A stretch of DNA of 6,785 bases from DASSCW01 sp036555005 (GCA_036555005.1 DATBME010000058.1:1-6785); one strand, 5' to 3'; shown: positions 1 to 5,490, counted from the first letter of the stretch. Numbers and translations are program-made. The notes: generated by a model not told the origin, from the sequence alone.

Positions 1-164
1 GGCAGGCGGAGCGCCACGGTGCCGGTTGGGTCGAGGAAGCTGAACATGTGCCCGTTGCGCGAGGTGTAGGGCATGGTCGCGCCCTTGCGCTCGACGTCCG
101 GTGTGCTGCCGACCAGCTGCTCGTAGAGCGCGAGCCGATCCCGCGGCCCGCCATAGGAGGGCAT
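1..164 (-). CDS. Conserved hypothetical protein, N-terminal part (cut by window edge)
   Basis: The reading frame opens at an ATG (complement of 162-164) and stays open to the left edge, giving 54 codons. An in-frame TAG lies four codons upstream (complement of 174-176) and no other start codon sits between, so this ATG is the only reasonable start. The visible protein has an amphipathic first helix (LALYEQLV, residues 11-18), then ERKGATMPYTSRNGHMFSFL (25-44) and a DPTGTVALRL segment. From memory this pattern recurs in small uncharacterised bacterial proteins with a TfoX N-terminal-like or YjbR-like fold, but I cannot confirm a family and assign no function. It starts 26 bp after the stop of the upstream nucleotidyltransferase on the same strand, so the two are probably co-transcribed. 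No clear Shine-Dalgarno precedes it. Confidence 0.72.
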   Translation of the reverse strand, partial: MPSYGGPRDRLALYEQLVGSTPDVERKGATMPYTSRNGHMFSFLDPTGTVALRL

Positions 165-190
165 GCGCCAAGGCTAGCTGCGGGCTTCGC

Positions 191-994
191 TCAGCAGCCG
201 GAGAACCGGGGAGCGGCACCACGCGCCCGATCGTCGGAGAACGGGAGTCGTTCGCGGATCATGGCGACGAAGGGCGCCATGTCGGCAGCCAGGAGCGCTT
301 CGTCCTGGGGCGTCGCCTGCGCGTCGTGGTTCCGGAGGGCGGCGTTGAGGACCGGGTGCCATCGGTCCGGCAGGTGCTCGAGCGCCCAGGTCCCACCCTC
401 TGCCTTCGAGACGGCGACGTCGCGGGTGTCGACGGCGCGGAGGATGCGGCTGCCATTGAGGACGGCGTAGGTGGCCTCGTAGGGATCCGTTTCGCCCGCC
501 GCCACATGCGCCTCCAGGTGCTCGAGCTCGCGGTCAAGCTCGGCTTCGATCTCGGGCCAGCTCGGCGCGGGGACGATCTCGGCCGGCGCCGGGCCGTGGA
601 CGACGGCGCAGCGTCCGGCCAGCCACTGGGCCCGATGGATTGCCCACGAGGTATCCCGCCGCGCTTCGCGGAAGGCATGCGTCGGTTCGTCAGCTTGCCG
701 TGCCTGGTCGATGGTCACGTACCAGCTGTCCCAGTCGACGCCCAGATCGGCGGCGATGGCGTCCTCGGACGCCTGGATTCTCTCGGCTTTCGATGAAATT
801 GGGCGCCCGCTGACGATCACGTAGGTGTCCAGGTCGGCGGCGCGCGGCTGCCTGGAGGCGAGTGTGCCGCCGTGCGCCCAGATCGCGATGAGGTCGTCGC
901 CGAGGATTGTCAGCAGTTCGTCGCGCAGGCGCTCCCACGCCCTACTCGCCGGTTGAGGAATGGCGCCAAGCTCAAGGGGTGGTATCGATGCCAT
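191..994 (-). CDS. AadA/DUF4111-like nucleotidyltransferase (putative adenylyltransferase)
   Basis: This 267-residue soluble protein has the length and layout of the AadA/ANT(3'') aminoglycoside adenylyltransferases and related DUF4111 proteins, which transfer AMP from ATP to a hydroxyl. The N-terminal pol-beta-type fold shows HGG (residues 41-43) and, eleven residues on, the metal-binding DLD (Asp54, Asp56). The middle has WAIHRAQWLAG...VVHGP (117-134), like the 'LyGp' segment of the family. The C-terminal helical domain shows LNGSRILRAVDT (179-190), VSKAEGG and WALEHLPDRWHPVL (203-216), a close match in pattern to the AadA C-terminal domain. HGG replaces the usual G-S. The catalytic Glu that AadA carries just before a VTI strand is not obvious: here the strand reads SWYVTI (90-95). 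The substrate therefore need not be an aminoglycoside, and resistance is not implied. The start is the ATG at 994; no SD precedes it and no alternative ATG/GTG/TTG is near. It diverges from vapB. Confidence 0.85.
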   Translation of the reverse strand: MASIPPLELGAIPQPASRAWERLRDELLTILGDDLIAIWAHGGTLASRQPRAADLDTYVIVSGRPISSKAERIQASEDAIAADLGVDWDSWYVTIDQARQADEPTHAFREARRDTSWAIHRAQWLAGRCAVVHGPAPAEIVPAPSWPEIEAELDRELEHLEAHVAAGETDPYEATYAVLNGSRILRAVDTRDVAVSKAEGGTWALEHLPDRWHPVLNAALRNHDAQATPQDEALLAADMAPFVAMIRERLPFSDDRARGAAPRFSGC

Positions 995-1001
995 ATATCA
1001 T

Positions 1002-1007
1002 ATGGTA
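1002..1007 (-). promoter_or_regulatory. Candidate -10 box for nucleotidyltransferase (leaderless)
   Basis: Read on the minus strand, TACCAT ends 7 nt before the ATG at 994, a spacing that would place the transcription start at or next to the first base of the start codon. It partly overlaps the plus-strand TAGTAT box, so the two promoters would be face to face within one operator. There is no SD and no visible -35. Confidence 0.35.
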
Positions 1008-1011
1008 GTAT
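1006..1011 (+). promoter_or_regulatory. Candidate -10 box for leaderless vapB transcript
   Basis: TAGTAT ends 7 nt before the vapB ATG at 1019, where the -10 hexamer of a leaderless promoter would sit. No Shine-Dalgarno precedes the ATG at 1019 or the alternative ATG at 1010. No convincing -35 is visible. An alternative -10 is TATCAT at 996-1001, suited to the 1010 start. Confidence 0.4.
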
Positions 1012-1018
1012 GTATGGC

Positions 1019-1240
1019 ATGGAGAAGACAACCGTCTACCTCCCGGACGAGCTGAAGCGGGCGCTCCGTCGAACCGCTCAGGCGAGCGGGCGCAGCGAGG
1101 CAGAGCTGATCCGCGAGGGGGTGGGACTGGTGGTTGGCACCCACCGGGTGGCTGAGCCTCGACTGCCGCTCTTCGAAAGCGGCCATCCCGACCTCGCGGA
1201 GCGCGCAGACGAGCTGCTGGCGGGGTTCGGCGAGCGGTGA
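1019..1240 (+). CDS. vapB: VapB-type ribbon-helix-helix antitoxin
   Basis: This 73-residue protein is the usual size for a VapB antitoxin. Residues 1-40 form a ribbon-helix-helix (CopG/Arc-type) DNA-binding domain: the beta strand TTVYLP (4-9), helix ELKRALRRTAQASG (11-24) and helix SEAELIREGVGLVV (26-39). The C-terminal tail, PRLPLFESGHPDLAERADELLAGF (47-70), has the proline-rich LF-SG-PDLAERxDELL pattern common in toxin-wrapping VapB tails. It should neutralise the downstream PIN toxin and repress its own operon. I chose ATG 1019 because MEKTTVYLP is the normal RHH beginning; ATG 1010 would add only three residues, and the frame stays open further upstream without a family match. Its stop overlaps the toxin start by 4 bp, which is typical of translational coupling. 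The AT-rich dyad at 988-1020 is the likely autoregulated operator. Confidence 0.9.
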   Translation: MEKTTVYLPDELKRALRRTAQASGRSEAELIREGVGLVVGTHRVAEPRLPLFESGHPDLAERADELLAGFGER

Positions 1241-1656
1241 TCCTGCTGGACACCAGCGGCCTGCTCGCCGCCATCGATGCCAGCCAGCGACGGCATGCCG
1301 AGGCGGCAGCGGCACTCAGCGAGGCCGATCCACCCTGGATCCTCTCGCCGTTCGTGCTGGCCGAGATCGACTACCTGCTGGCGACCAGAGTGGACGTCGT
1401 GGCAGAGCAGGCGCTTTTGGGCGAGGTGAGTCGGGAGGTCTACCGGTTGGAGCCGTTCGATGCCGATGCGGTCGGTGAGGCGAACCGGGTGATTGGCCGG
1501 TATCGGGATCTGGCGATCGGGCTGGCTGACGCTTCGATTGCCGTCCTGGCCACCCGATACGGCGTGCGCGACGTGCTGACCCTGGACGAGCGACACTTCC
1601 GCGCGATGCGAGGTCCCGGCGGCCGGCCGTTTCGCCTGCTGCCTGCGGACGCGTAG
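1237..1656 (+). CDS. vapC: VapC-type PIN-domain ribonuclease toxin
   Basis: This 139-residue PIN-domain protein covers nearly the whole ORF, the normal length for VapC toxins, which cleave RNA (in characterised members often tRNA or rRNA) with a Mg/Mn-dependent acidic centre. The acidic residues are in place: Asp5 in ILLDTSGL, Glu43 in LAEIDYLL, Asp98 in GLADASIAVLA, and Asp117 in the closing TLDERHF motif (115-121). The active site therefore looks intact. Translation starts at GTG, which overlaps the vapB stop in GTGA (1237-1240), indicating coupling to the antitoxin. The gene ends 14 bp from the stop of the convergent F420-type oxidoreductase gene, with no hairpin visible between them. The RNA target cannot be read from the sequence. 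Confidence 0.93.
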   Translation: MILLDTSGLLAAIDASQRRHAEAAAALSEADPPWILSPFVLAEIDYLLATRVDVVAEQALLGEVSREVYRLEPFDADAVGEANRVIGRYRDLAIGLADASIAVLATRYGVRDVLTLDERHFRAMRGPGGRPFRLLPADA

Positions 1657-1670
1657 CCCCCGACCCAGAC

Positions 1671-2138
1671 CTACCCGTTGGGCAGCCGTTTCAGGCGCAC
1701 GATCGGGATCTCGCGATCGGTCTTGGTCAGGTACTTCGGATACTCGGGCGCCTCGACCTCCAGCCGCTTCCATGCCGAATCGCGCTCGGCGCCCGACAGC
1801 GTTTCAGCCTCCACCTCGACGCGTCGCCCACCGTAGAACTCGACCGTCGCGTGAGGATCCTTGGCCAGGTTGTAGAGCCAGCCCGGCTGGCGCGCCGCAC
1901 CGCCGAGCGACGCAACCACCAGCCAGGCTGACGGTCCGTCCTCGAGGAAGCCGAGGATCGCATTGCGCGGCTTGCCCGACCTGGCGCCGCGCGTCTCGAG
2001 CAGGAGCGTCTGGATACCGCCGCCGGTCTTGTTCGGGCGCCGCCGGAACATGCCCGGCGCGAACCGGGCACCCAGGCGGACGAAGAAGCGCGGGAAGGGA
2101 AACCCGCGCGTCCCCTTCGGCGGGACCGTGACCGGCAT
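1671..2138 (-). CDS. Ddn-family deazaflavin (F420)-dependent oxidoreductase
   Basis: This 155-residue protein matches the nitroreductase/deazaflavin-dependent oxidoreductase family (Ddn-like split beta-barrel, about 150 residues). Family landmarks run in order: an N-terminal basic segment with MFRRRPNKTGG (30-40), LLLETRGARSGKPRNAIL (45-62), WLVVASLGGAARQPGWLYNL (72-91), the DPHATVEF strand (94-101), and a closing EYPKYLTKTDREIPIVRLKR (132-151). The K/R-SG and G-GA-x-x-P-x-W-x-x-N segments are those associated with cofactor F420 binding in this family. It probably reduces an unknown small molecule, possibly a quinone, with F420H2 in the cytoplasm or at the membrane. The start is ATG 2138; only a weak AAGG lies upstream, while a TAAGGT box sits at -12 to -7, suggesting leaderless transcription. 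It implies that the host makes F420. Confidence 0.9.
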   Translation of the reverse strand: MPVTVPPKGTRGFPFPRFFVRLGARFAPGMFRRRPNKTGGGIQTLLLETRGARSGKPRNAILGFLEDGPSAWLVVASLGGAARQPGWLYNLAKDPHATVEFYGGRRVEVEAETLSGAERDSAWKRLEVEAPEYPKYLTKTDREIPIVRLKRLPNG

Positions 2139-2144
2139 CGGTCA

Positions 2145-2150
2145 ACCTTA
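2145..2150 (-). promoter_or_regulatory. Candidate -10 box for Ddn-like gene (leaderless)
   Basis: On the minus strand TAAGGT occupies -12 to -7 relative to the A of the ATG at 2138. That is the textbook position for a leaderless TANNNT promoter in high-GC Gram-positives. The same bases supply the only weak SD-like AAGG, so a short-leader alternative cannot be excluded. No -35 consensus is evident. Confidence 0.45.
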
Positions 2151-2169
2151 CGCCGGGTCGGCCGTTGCG

Positions 2170-2220
2170 GCGACGCACCGCTCCAGACTGCCCCCGATCG
2201 CACTTCTGCACGTGCGTCGC
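2170..2220. repeat. 9-bp inverted repeat in divergent intergenic region
   Basis: GCGACGCAC at 2170-2178 is the exact reverse complement of GTGCGTCGC at 2212-2220, with 33 bp between the arms. The gap between the Ddn-like gene and the M23 gene (2139-2300) holds nothing else recognisable. The left arm lies where the -35 of the minus-strand promoter would be, so a regulator site is possible. A chance occurrence in GC-rich DNA is also plausible. Confidence 0.35.
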
Positions 2221-2284
2221 TAGCATGGACGCTCACGCGTGCTCGCCAGCTGACGCCCGGTGGCTGGCGCTTCGGGTGATTCGG

Positions 2285-2290
2285 GGAGGA
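2285..2290 (+). promoter_or_regulatory. Shine-Dalgarno of the M23 gene
   Basis: GGAGGA (inside GGGGAGGA, 2283-2290) lies 10 nt before the GTG at 2301. It decides that start over others: the residues that follow form a proper signal peptide (basic n-region MTGARRRTLR, then an Ala/Val core). Confidence 0.75.
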
Positions 2291-2300
2291 CCACGGCCTG

Positions 2301-4022
2301 GTGACCGGTGCCCGGCGCCGAACGCTTCGTCTGGCGACCGCCGCAGCTGTCGCGTCGGTTGCCGTCGCCGTGCCGTCGTTGGCGCTCGGCGCACCACCCG
2401 ACGCCGCCGCTCCTCCGGCCTTCCAGGCACCCTGGGCCTGCGGCGAGACGCGGTATGGCGCCACCTACCCGGATCACGGCACGGGCGATCGGGCCCTGGA
2501 CTTCAACGCGGCGGACAACGCCGAGGCCGGAGAGCCTGTCCTGGCGTCCGCGCCCGGGCTGGTGCACGCGACCGACACCGAGTTCTTCGAGCCGTCCGAC
2601 AAGCGCATCGACGACGGCAATCTGGCAATGGCCGACGAGACGAACCTCCGCGTGCGCGATGAGGGAGCCGACGTTTCGCTCTGGCGCTTCAACGGCCAGA
2701 TCTACATCGATCACGGCAATGGCTGGTACAGCTTCTACGCCCACCTCGACCCCGGCCTGCCGAGCGTGGAGGACGGCGCCGAGGTCGAAGCGGGCGACGT
2801 GCTTGGCTACGTCGACCAGAGCCCCAACCCGGTGATGGCCTTCGGCGCTCACCTGCACTACGAGCAGAAGCACGACGCGAAGGAGCCCTTCAGCGTCTAC
2901 GACGCCACGACCCAGCGGATGCAGCTCCAGGCGATGAGACTGCCGGTGCTGGGCAGGGGCGAAGCCGTCGCGGTCATGAGCCTGAACTGCAAGGGGGATG
3001 GCGTTCCGGCCGACCTGGCGCTGCAGGCCACGGGCTTTGCCGACGACCTGGTGGCAGTCCGCATCGCCGGCTCCAAGGCCCTGAAGATCCGCCGCTACCT
3101 CGTCGATGACGCCACCGAGGTCATGACCAGCCGCGAGCGAGTAAGCGTCCGGCCGGCCCGCACCGCCGACCGCGTCCTGACCGGCGACTTCACCAACGAC
3201 GGGGTGGACGACATCGCGCTGGTGGTCCAGCAGCGGGACGGCAGCTTCCAGATCAAGGTCTGGTCGGAAGGCCGATACCGGGTCGGCTCGTACACGGATC
3301 CGGAGTACCGATACTCCCTCGCCCTGAACCAGGGGCGGATGGCGGCCGGCGACTTCGATGGGGATGGCTTCACCGATGACATCGTCATGGCCAAGGCCAT
3401 CGGTTCAGACCGCACGCGTATCGTCCGGTTCCTGTTCGACGGGCCGGAGGCCGTCACGGTCAGCCGGCAGACCGTGAACGTCCCGCCCGCGCGGGTCGCC
3501 GATCGGATGCTGGTGGGCGACTTCACCAACGACGACGTCGACGACATTGCGCTGGTCATCCAGCAGGTGGACGGCAGCATCCAGGTCCGGGTCTGGAGCG
3601 AGGCCGATACGGCCGCCGGCGTGTATTTCGATCCGCGCTGGCAGTACACGCTTGGCTCCAACCAGGGCCGGCTCACCACCGGCGACTTCGACGGCGACGG
3701 GTATGCCGATGACATCGCCATGGCCAAGCGCCTCGATGCGAAGCACCTGGGGCTGCGCCGATACCTGATCGACGGCCCGCGGAACGTGAGCGCCAGCGAG
3801 GTAACGGTCCGCCTCGAGCCGTATCGCGTTGGCGCCCGCATGGTGCGCGGCGACTTCGACAACGACGACACCGATGACGCCGCCTTCGTCATCCGCCGCC
3901 ACGACGGCACCTTCCGGCTGAGGGTCTGGTCGCAGGCGGCGGGCGACGTCAGCGTCTCCGTCGACCGCGCCTTCGGCCGCGCCGAGGGGCTGGTCGTCAG
4001 CGGGAACTTCGACCGCAGCTGA
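2301..4022 (+). CDS. Secreted M23 metallopeptidase with C-terminal FG-GAP/VCBS propeller
   Basis: This 573-residue secreted protein starts at GTG behind a GGAGGA. Residues 1-30 are a signal peptide (RRR, hydrophobic core, likely cleavage near LALGA-PPDA). Residues about 45-200 form an M23/LytM zinc endopeptidase domain, a family that usually cuts peptidoglycan peptide bridges. The expected residues are present: His59 in YPDHG, Asp67 in ALDF, then EPVLASAPGLV (78-88), His148 in FYAHLDPG, and the HLH motif (184-186), so it looks catalytically intact. An insert of about 40 residues (92-131) splits the domain. Residues 250-573 are three tandem 111-residue units, each with two calcium-type FG-GAP/VCBS motifs (GDFTNDGVDD at 295, GDFDGDGFTDD at 350, repeated at 406, 461 and 517). 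They should fold as a beta-propeller for binding cell wall or surface ligands. There is no sortase motif or C-terminal membrane anchor, so it is probably released. Peptidoglycan as substrate is inferred; it could instead act on a foreign cell wall. Confidence 0.92.
   Translation: MTGARRRTLRLATAAAVASVAVAVPSLALGAPPDAAAPPAFQAPWACGETRYGATYPDHGTGDRALDFNAADNAEAGEPVLASAPGLVHATDTEFFEPSDKRIDDGNLAMADETNLRVRDEGADVSLWRFNGQIYIDHGNGWYSFYAHLDPGLPSVEDGAEVEAGDVLGYVDQSPNPVMAFGAHLHYEQKHDAKEPFSVYDATTQRMQLQAMRLPVLGRGEAVAVMSLNCKGDGVPADLALQATGFADDLVAVRIAGSKALKIRRYLVDDATEVMTSRERVSVRPARTADRVLTGDFTNDGVDDIALVVQQRDGSFQIKVWSEGRYRVGSYTDPEYRYSLALNQGRMAAGDFDGDGFTDDIVMAKAIGSDRTRIVRFLFDGPEAVTVSRQTVNVPPARVADRMLVGDFTNDDVDDIALVIQQVDGSIQVRVWSEADTAAGVYFDPRWQYTLGSNQGRLTTGDFDGDGYADDIAMAKRLDAKHLGLRRYLIDGPRNVSASEVTVRLEPYRVGARMVRGDFDNDDTDDAAFVIRRHDGTFRLRVWSQAAGDVSVSVDRAFGRAEGLVVSGNFDRS
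3048..4019 (+). repeat. Three in-frame 333-bp tandem units in the propeller domain
   Basis: Codons 250-360, 361-471 and 472-573 align with each other without gaps over the first two copies; the last is nine residues shorter. The shared DNA stretch around GACTTCACCAACGAC recurs exactly 333 bp apart (3186 and 3519). Within each unit the two Asp-rich loops alternate at 55- and 56-residue spacing, so the duplicated unit is a pair of blades. Conserved phrases include NQGR, ALV-QQ-DGS and RVWS. Confidence 0.88.
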
Positions 4023-4038
4023 CTCAGCGGCGGCGCGG

Positions 4039-4335
4039 TCAGGCCTTGGCGGTGCCCTGCGAGGACGCGGGTGCATCGGCCTTGAAGTTCTCCTGGCGAT
4101 GCAGCTCGCGGTGGACCTCGGCGATCATCTCGCGGCGCCGTTCGCGCCGGCTGCCTGCCCCCTCATGCCCGCGCTTGTGGCTGACCAGCAGGCGGATCAG
4201 GCCGATGGCCACCACCACCCCGATCACCTTGGGAAGCACCGATCCGCTGCCCTCACCGGGGTACGGCTCGTAGTAGGCGCGGCCGTAGCCGCGCATCGGC
4301 GGCATCGCGGCCCCGTGCCTCATCTCGCGAAACAT
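4039..4335 (-). CDS. Small single-pass membrane protein, unknown function
   Basis: This is a 98-residue protein that I do not recognise. Residues 1-33 are rich in Met, Arg, Gly and Tyr (MRGYGRAYYEPYPGEG). One hydrophobic helix follows (VLPKVIGVVVAIGLIRLLVS, about 33-52), then a strongly charged helical tail (RRERRREMIAEVHRELHRQE, about 63-82) and a short Ala/Ser end. The basic tail right after the helix suggests N-out/C-in topology. I chose ATG 4335 because GAGGTGAT (complement of 4341-4348) sits 5 nt upstream, an excellent SD match; the TTG at 4341 overlaps that SD and is unlikely to be used. It lies 99 bp downstream of the PD40 lipoprotein on the same strand and ends 16 bp from the convergent M23 gene. 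Its role may be in the envelope, but this rests only on topology and neighbours. Confidence 0.75.
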   Translation of the reverse strand: MFREMRHGAAMPPMRGYGRAYYEPYPGEGSGSVLPKVIGVVVAIGLIRLLVSHKRGHEGAGSRRERRREMIAEVHRELHRQENFKADAPASSQGTAKA

Positions 4336-4340
4336 GCGCA

Positions 4341-4348
4341 ATCACCTC
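4341..4348 (-). promoter_or_regulatory. Strong Shine-Dalgarno of the small membrane protein
   Basis: GAGGTGAT on the minus strand is fully complementary to the core of the 16S anti-SD and lies 5 nt before the ATG at 4335. It fixes this start over the in-frame TTG two codons earlier. The rest of the gap to 4434 shows no clear promoter or terminator. Confidence 0.75.
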
Positions 4349-4434
4349 TTTCGTGCCGACGGCCATCGTTCGGCCGCCAATGGGGACAGGCTGGCCGGCA
4401 ATTGCGCGGGAACTGTGAAGGCCCCGTGGAGGGA

Positions 4435-5490
4435 TCAGGGAATCGGGCGGAGGGTCGGGTGGGTGGCGATGATCGGGTCGAAGTCGGCCCATGGCGACGC
4501 GCCGCCGTCGAGCGGCAGCAACGCCGCCGTACGCGTGCCGAAGCCGGCACCAGCGACCTGGGTGTAGACGATCGCCGAGTCATCCGGCGCCCAGCGCGGC
4601 TGCGTGGCTCGAGTGGCACCCTCGCCGTAGTCGGTCAGCCGCCGGATGTCGGAGCCATCGGGCCTGACGGTGAACAGGTTGACCTGGGCGCTGATCTCCT
4701 GAAAGGCCCCGAGGTCGAACGTGTTGAAGACGATGCGCGAGCCATCGGGCGACCAGTCGGGGTAGGCGCCGTAGGCGTCCCACTCGGTGAGCCTTCGCTC
4801 CGGTCCGCCCTCCAGGTCGGAGACGAAGATGGCGGAGCCGGCGAACGCATCGGTCAGGCTCCTGAAGCGTACGTAGGCCAACTGCGTCTCGTCCGGTGAG
4901 ACGCGGGGCTGCTCGGCCGTCATCGTGTCCTGGCGGGTGAGCACGACCTCGATCTCTCGCGTCTCCATGTCCAGCCGCGCGACCTGGAAGGTGCTGGGGA
5001 TGCCGTTCGGCCCCGCGTTCGCGTCCTGGCTGAAGTAGATGCGGGTGCCGTCCGCGTTCCAGTCCGGAAAGCCGAACGAGTTGCACGGCTGCTCGCAGGA
5101 GGCGAGCAGCTCCTCGCCGGTGCCATCGGCGTTGACGACCCACAGCTCGCTCTCGTCCTCCGGCGTGAAGCGGACGAAGGCGATGCGCCCGCCGTCGGGC
5201 GACCAGTCCGGGTGGATCTCGCTGCCCGCCATGTCGGTCAGGATCTGGTGCAGCCCGCTGCCATCGGGTCGTGCCAGGTAGATGCCGTCACCGGTGGCAT
5301 CCAGCCACTGGTAGGCGAGCCACTCCTCGCCGTCGCCGACGATTGGCTCCGGTGTGGGCGGGACCGATGGCGTGGCGGCATTGGAGGGCGCGCCGCCGGC
5401 CGAGGGCAGGAGCGCCTGTGACGGAGAGCCCGATGGACCACCGCAGCCGACAACCAGCAGCGCCAGCAGGAGGCCGACCGTTATGCGCAT
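4435..5490 (-). CDS. PD40/TolB-like beta-propeller lipoprotein
   Basis: This 351-residue exported lipoprotein begins MRITVGLLLALLVVGCGG, with a lipobox VVGC that would be lipidated at Cys16. A disordered Ser/Pro/Ala/Thr linker follows (18-50). The rest is a WD40-like (PD40) propeller of the TolB C-terminal type: HPDWSPDGGRIAF (93-105), FPDWNADGTRIYF (141-153), QPRVSPDETQLAY (194-206), YPDWSPDGSRIVF (243-255) and QPRWAPDDSAIVY (297-309), with a possible sixth blade at 57-79 (WLAYQWLD...YLARPDGSG). Each is followed by strands such as ELWVVNADGTG. Cys132 and Cys136 may form a disulfide. It is a binding or scaffold protein, not an obvious enzyme, and no TonB/Pal partners are adjacent. The frame is open to 5820 upstream, but the signal peptide fixes the start at ATG 5490. 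There is no SD; TACACT (complement of 5500-5505) could be a -10 for a nearly leaderless mRNA. Confidence 0.9.
   Translation of the reverse strand: MRITVGLLLALLVVGCGGPSGSPSQALLPSAGGAPSNAATPSVPPTPEPIVGDGEEWLAYQWLDATGDGIYLARPDGSGLHQILTDMAGSEIHPDWSPDGGRIAFVRFTPEDESELWVVNADGTGEELLASCEQPCNSFGFPDWNADGTRIYFSQDANAGPNGIPSTFQVARLDMETREIEVVLTRQDTMTAEQPRVSPDETQLAYVRFRSLTDAFAGSAIFVSDLEGGPERRLTEWDAYGAYPDWSPDGSRIVFNTFDLGAFQEISAQVNLFTVRPDGSDIRRLTDYGEGATRATQPRWAPDDSAIVYTQVAGAGFGTRTAALLPLDGGASPWADFDPIIATHPTLRPIP

Larger units (their letters stand above)
988..1020. promoter_or_regulatory. Shared divergent operator with nested palindromes (VapBC-type)
   Basis: This is an AT-rich island in GC-rich surroundings. 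It contains a perfect 15-bp dyad, CCATAT-ATC-ATATGG (991-1005), and an overlapping larger dyad with 8-bp perfect arms, ATGCCATA (988-995) and TATGGCAT (1013-1020). Three copies of the half-site TATGG/CCATA result, spaced about one helical turn apart. RHH antitoxins such as VapB usually bind inverted repeats over their own promoter, so this is the expected autoregulatory operator. It also covers the start codon of the divergent nucleotidyltransferase. Binding by VapB is inference. Confidence 0.7.

Noticed and set aside
101..796. Plus-strand 231-codon open frame
   Set aside because: It is antisense to the nucleotidyltransferase; its product is low-complexity Arg/Gly/Val and shows no domain, while the minus frame has clear AadA-type motifs.
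872..1018. N-terminal extension of vapB upstream of 1019
   Set aside because: The extra residues overlap the nucleotidyltransferase gene, match nothing in VapB proteins and cross the operator; RHH antitoxins begin at MEKTTVYLP.
1657..1670. Terminator between vapC and the Ddn-like gene
   Set aside because: Only 14 bp separate the stops and no inverted repeat or T-tract is present.
3095..3910. Minus-strand 271-codon open frame opposite the propeller repeats
   Set aside because: It is a Ser/Arg/Thr-rich shadow created by the repetitive GC-rich coding strand; no start signal or family resemblance.
4018..4028. GCTGA-C-TCAGC palindrome at the end of the M23 gene as a terminator
   Set aside because: A 1-nt centre cannot form a hairpin loop, there is no T-run, and an 11-bp palindrome is unremarkable by chance.
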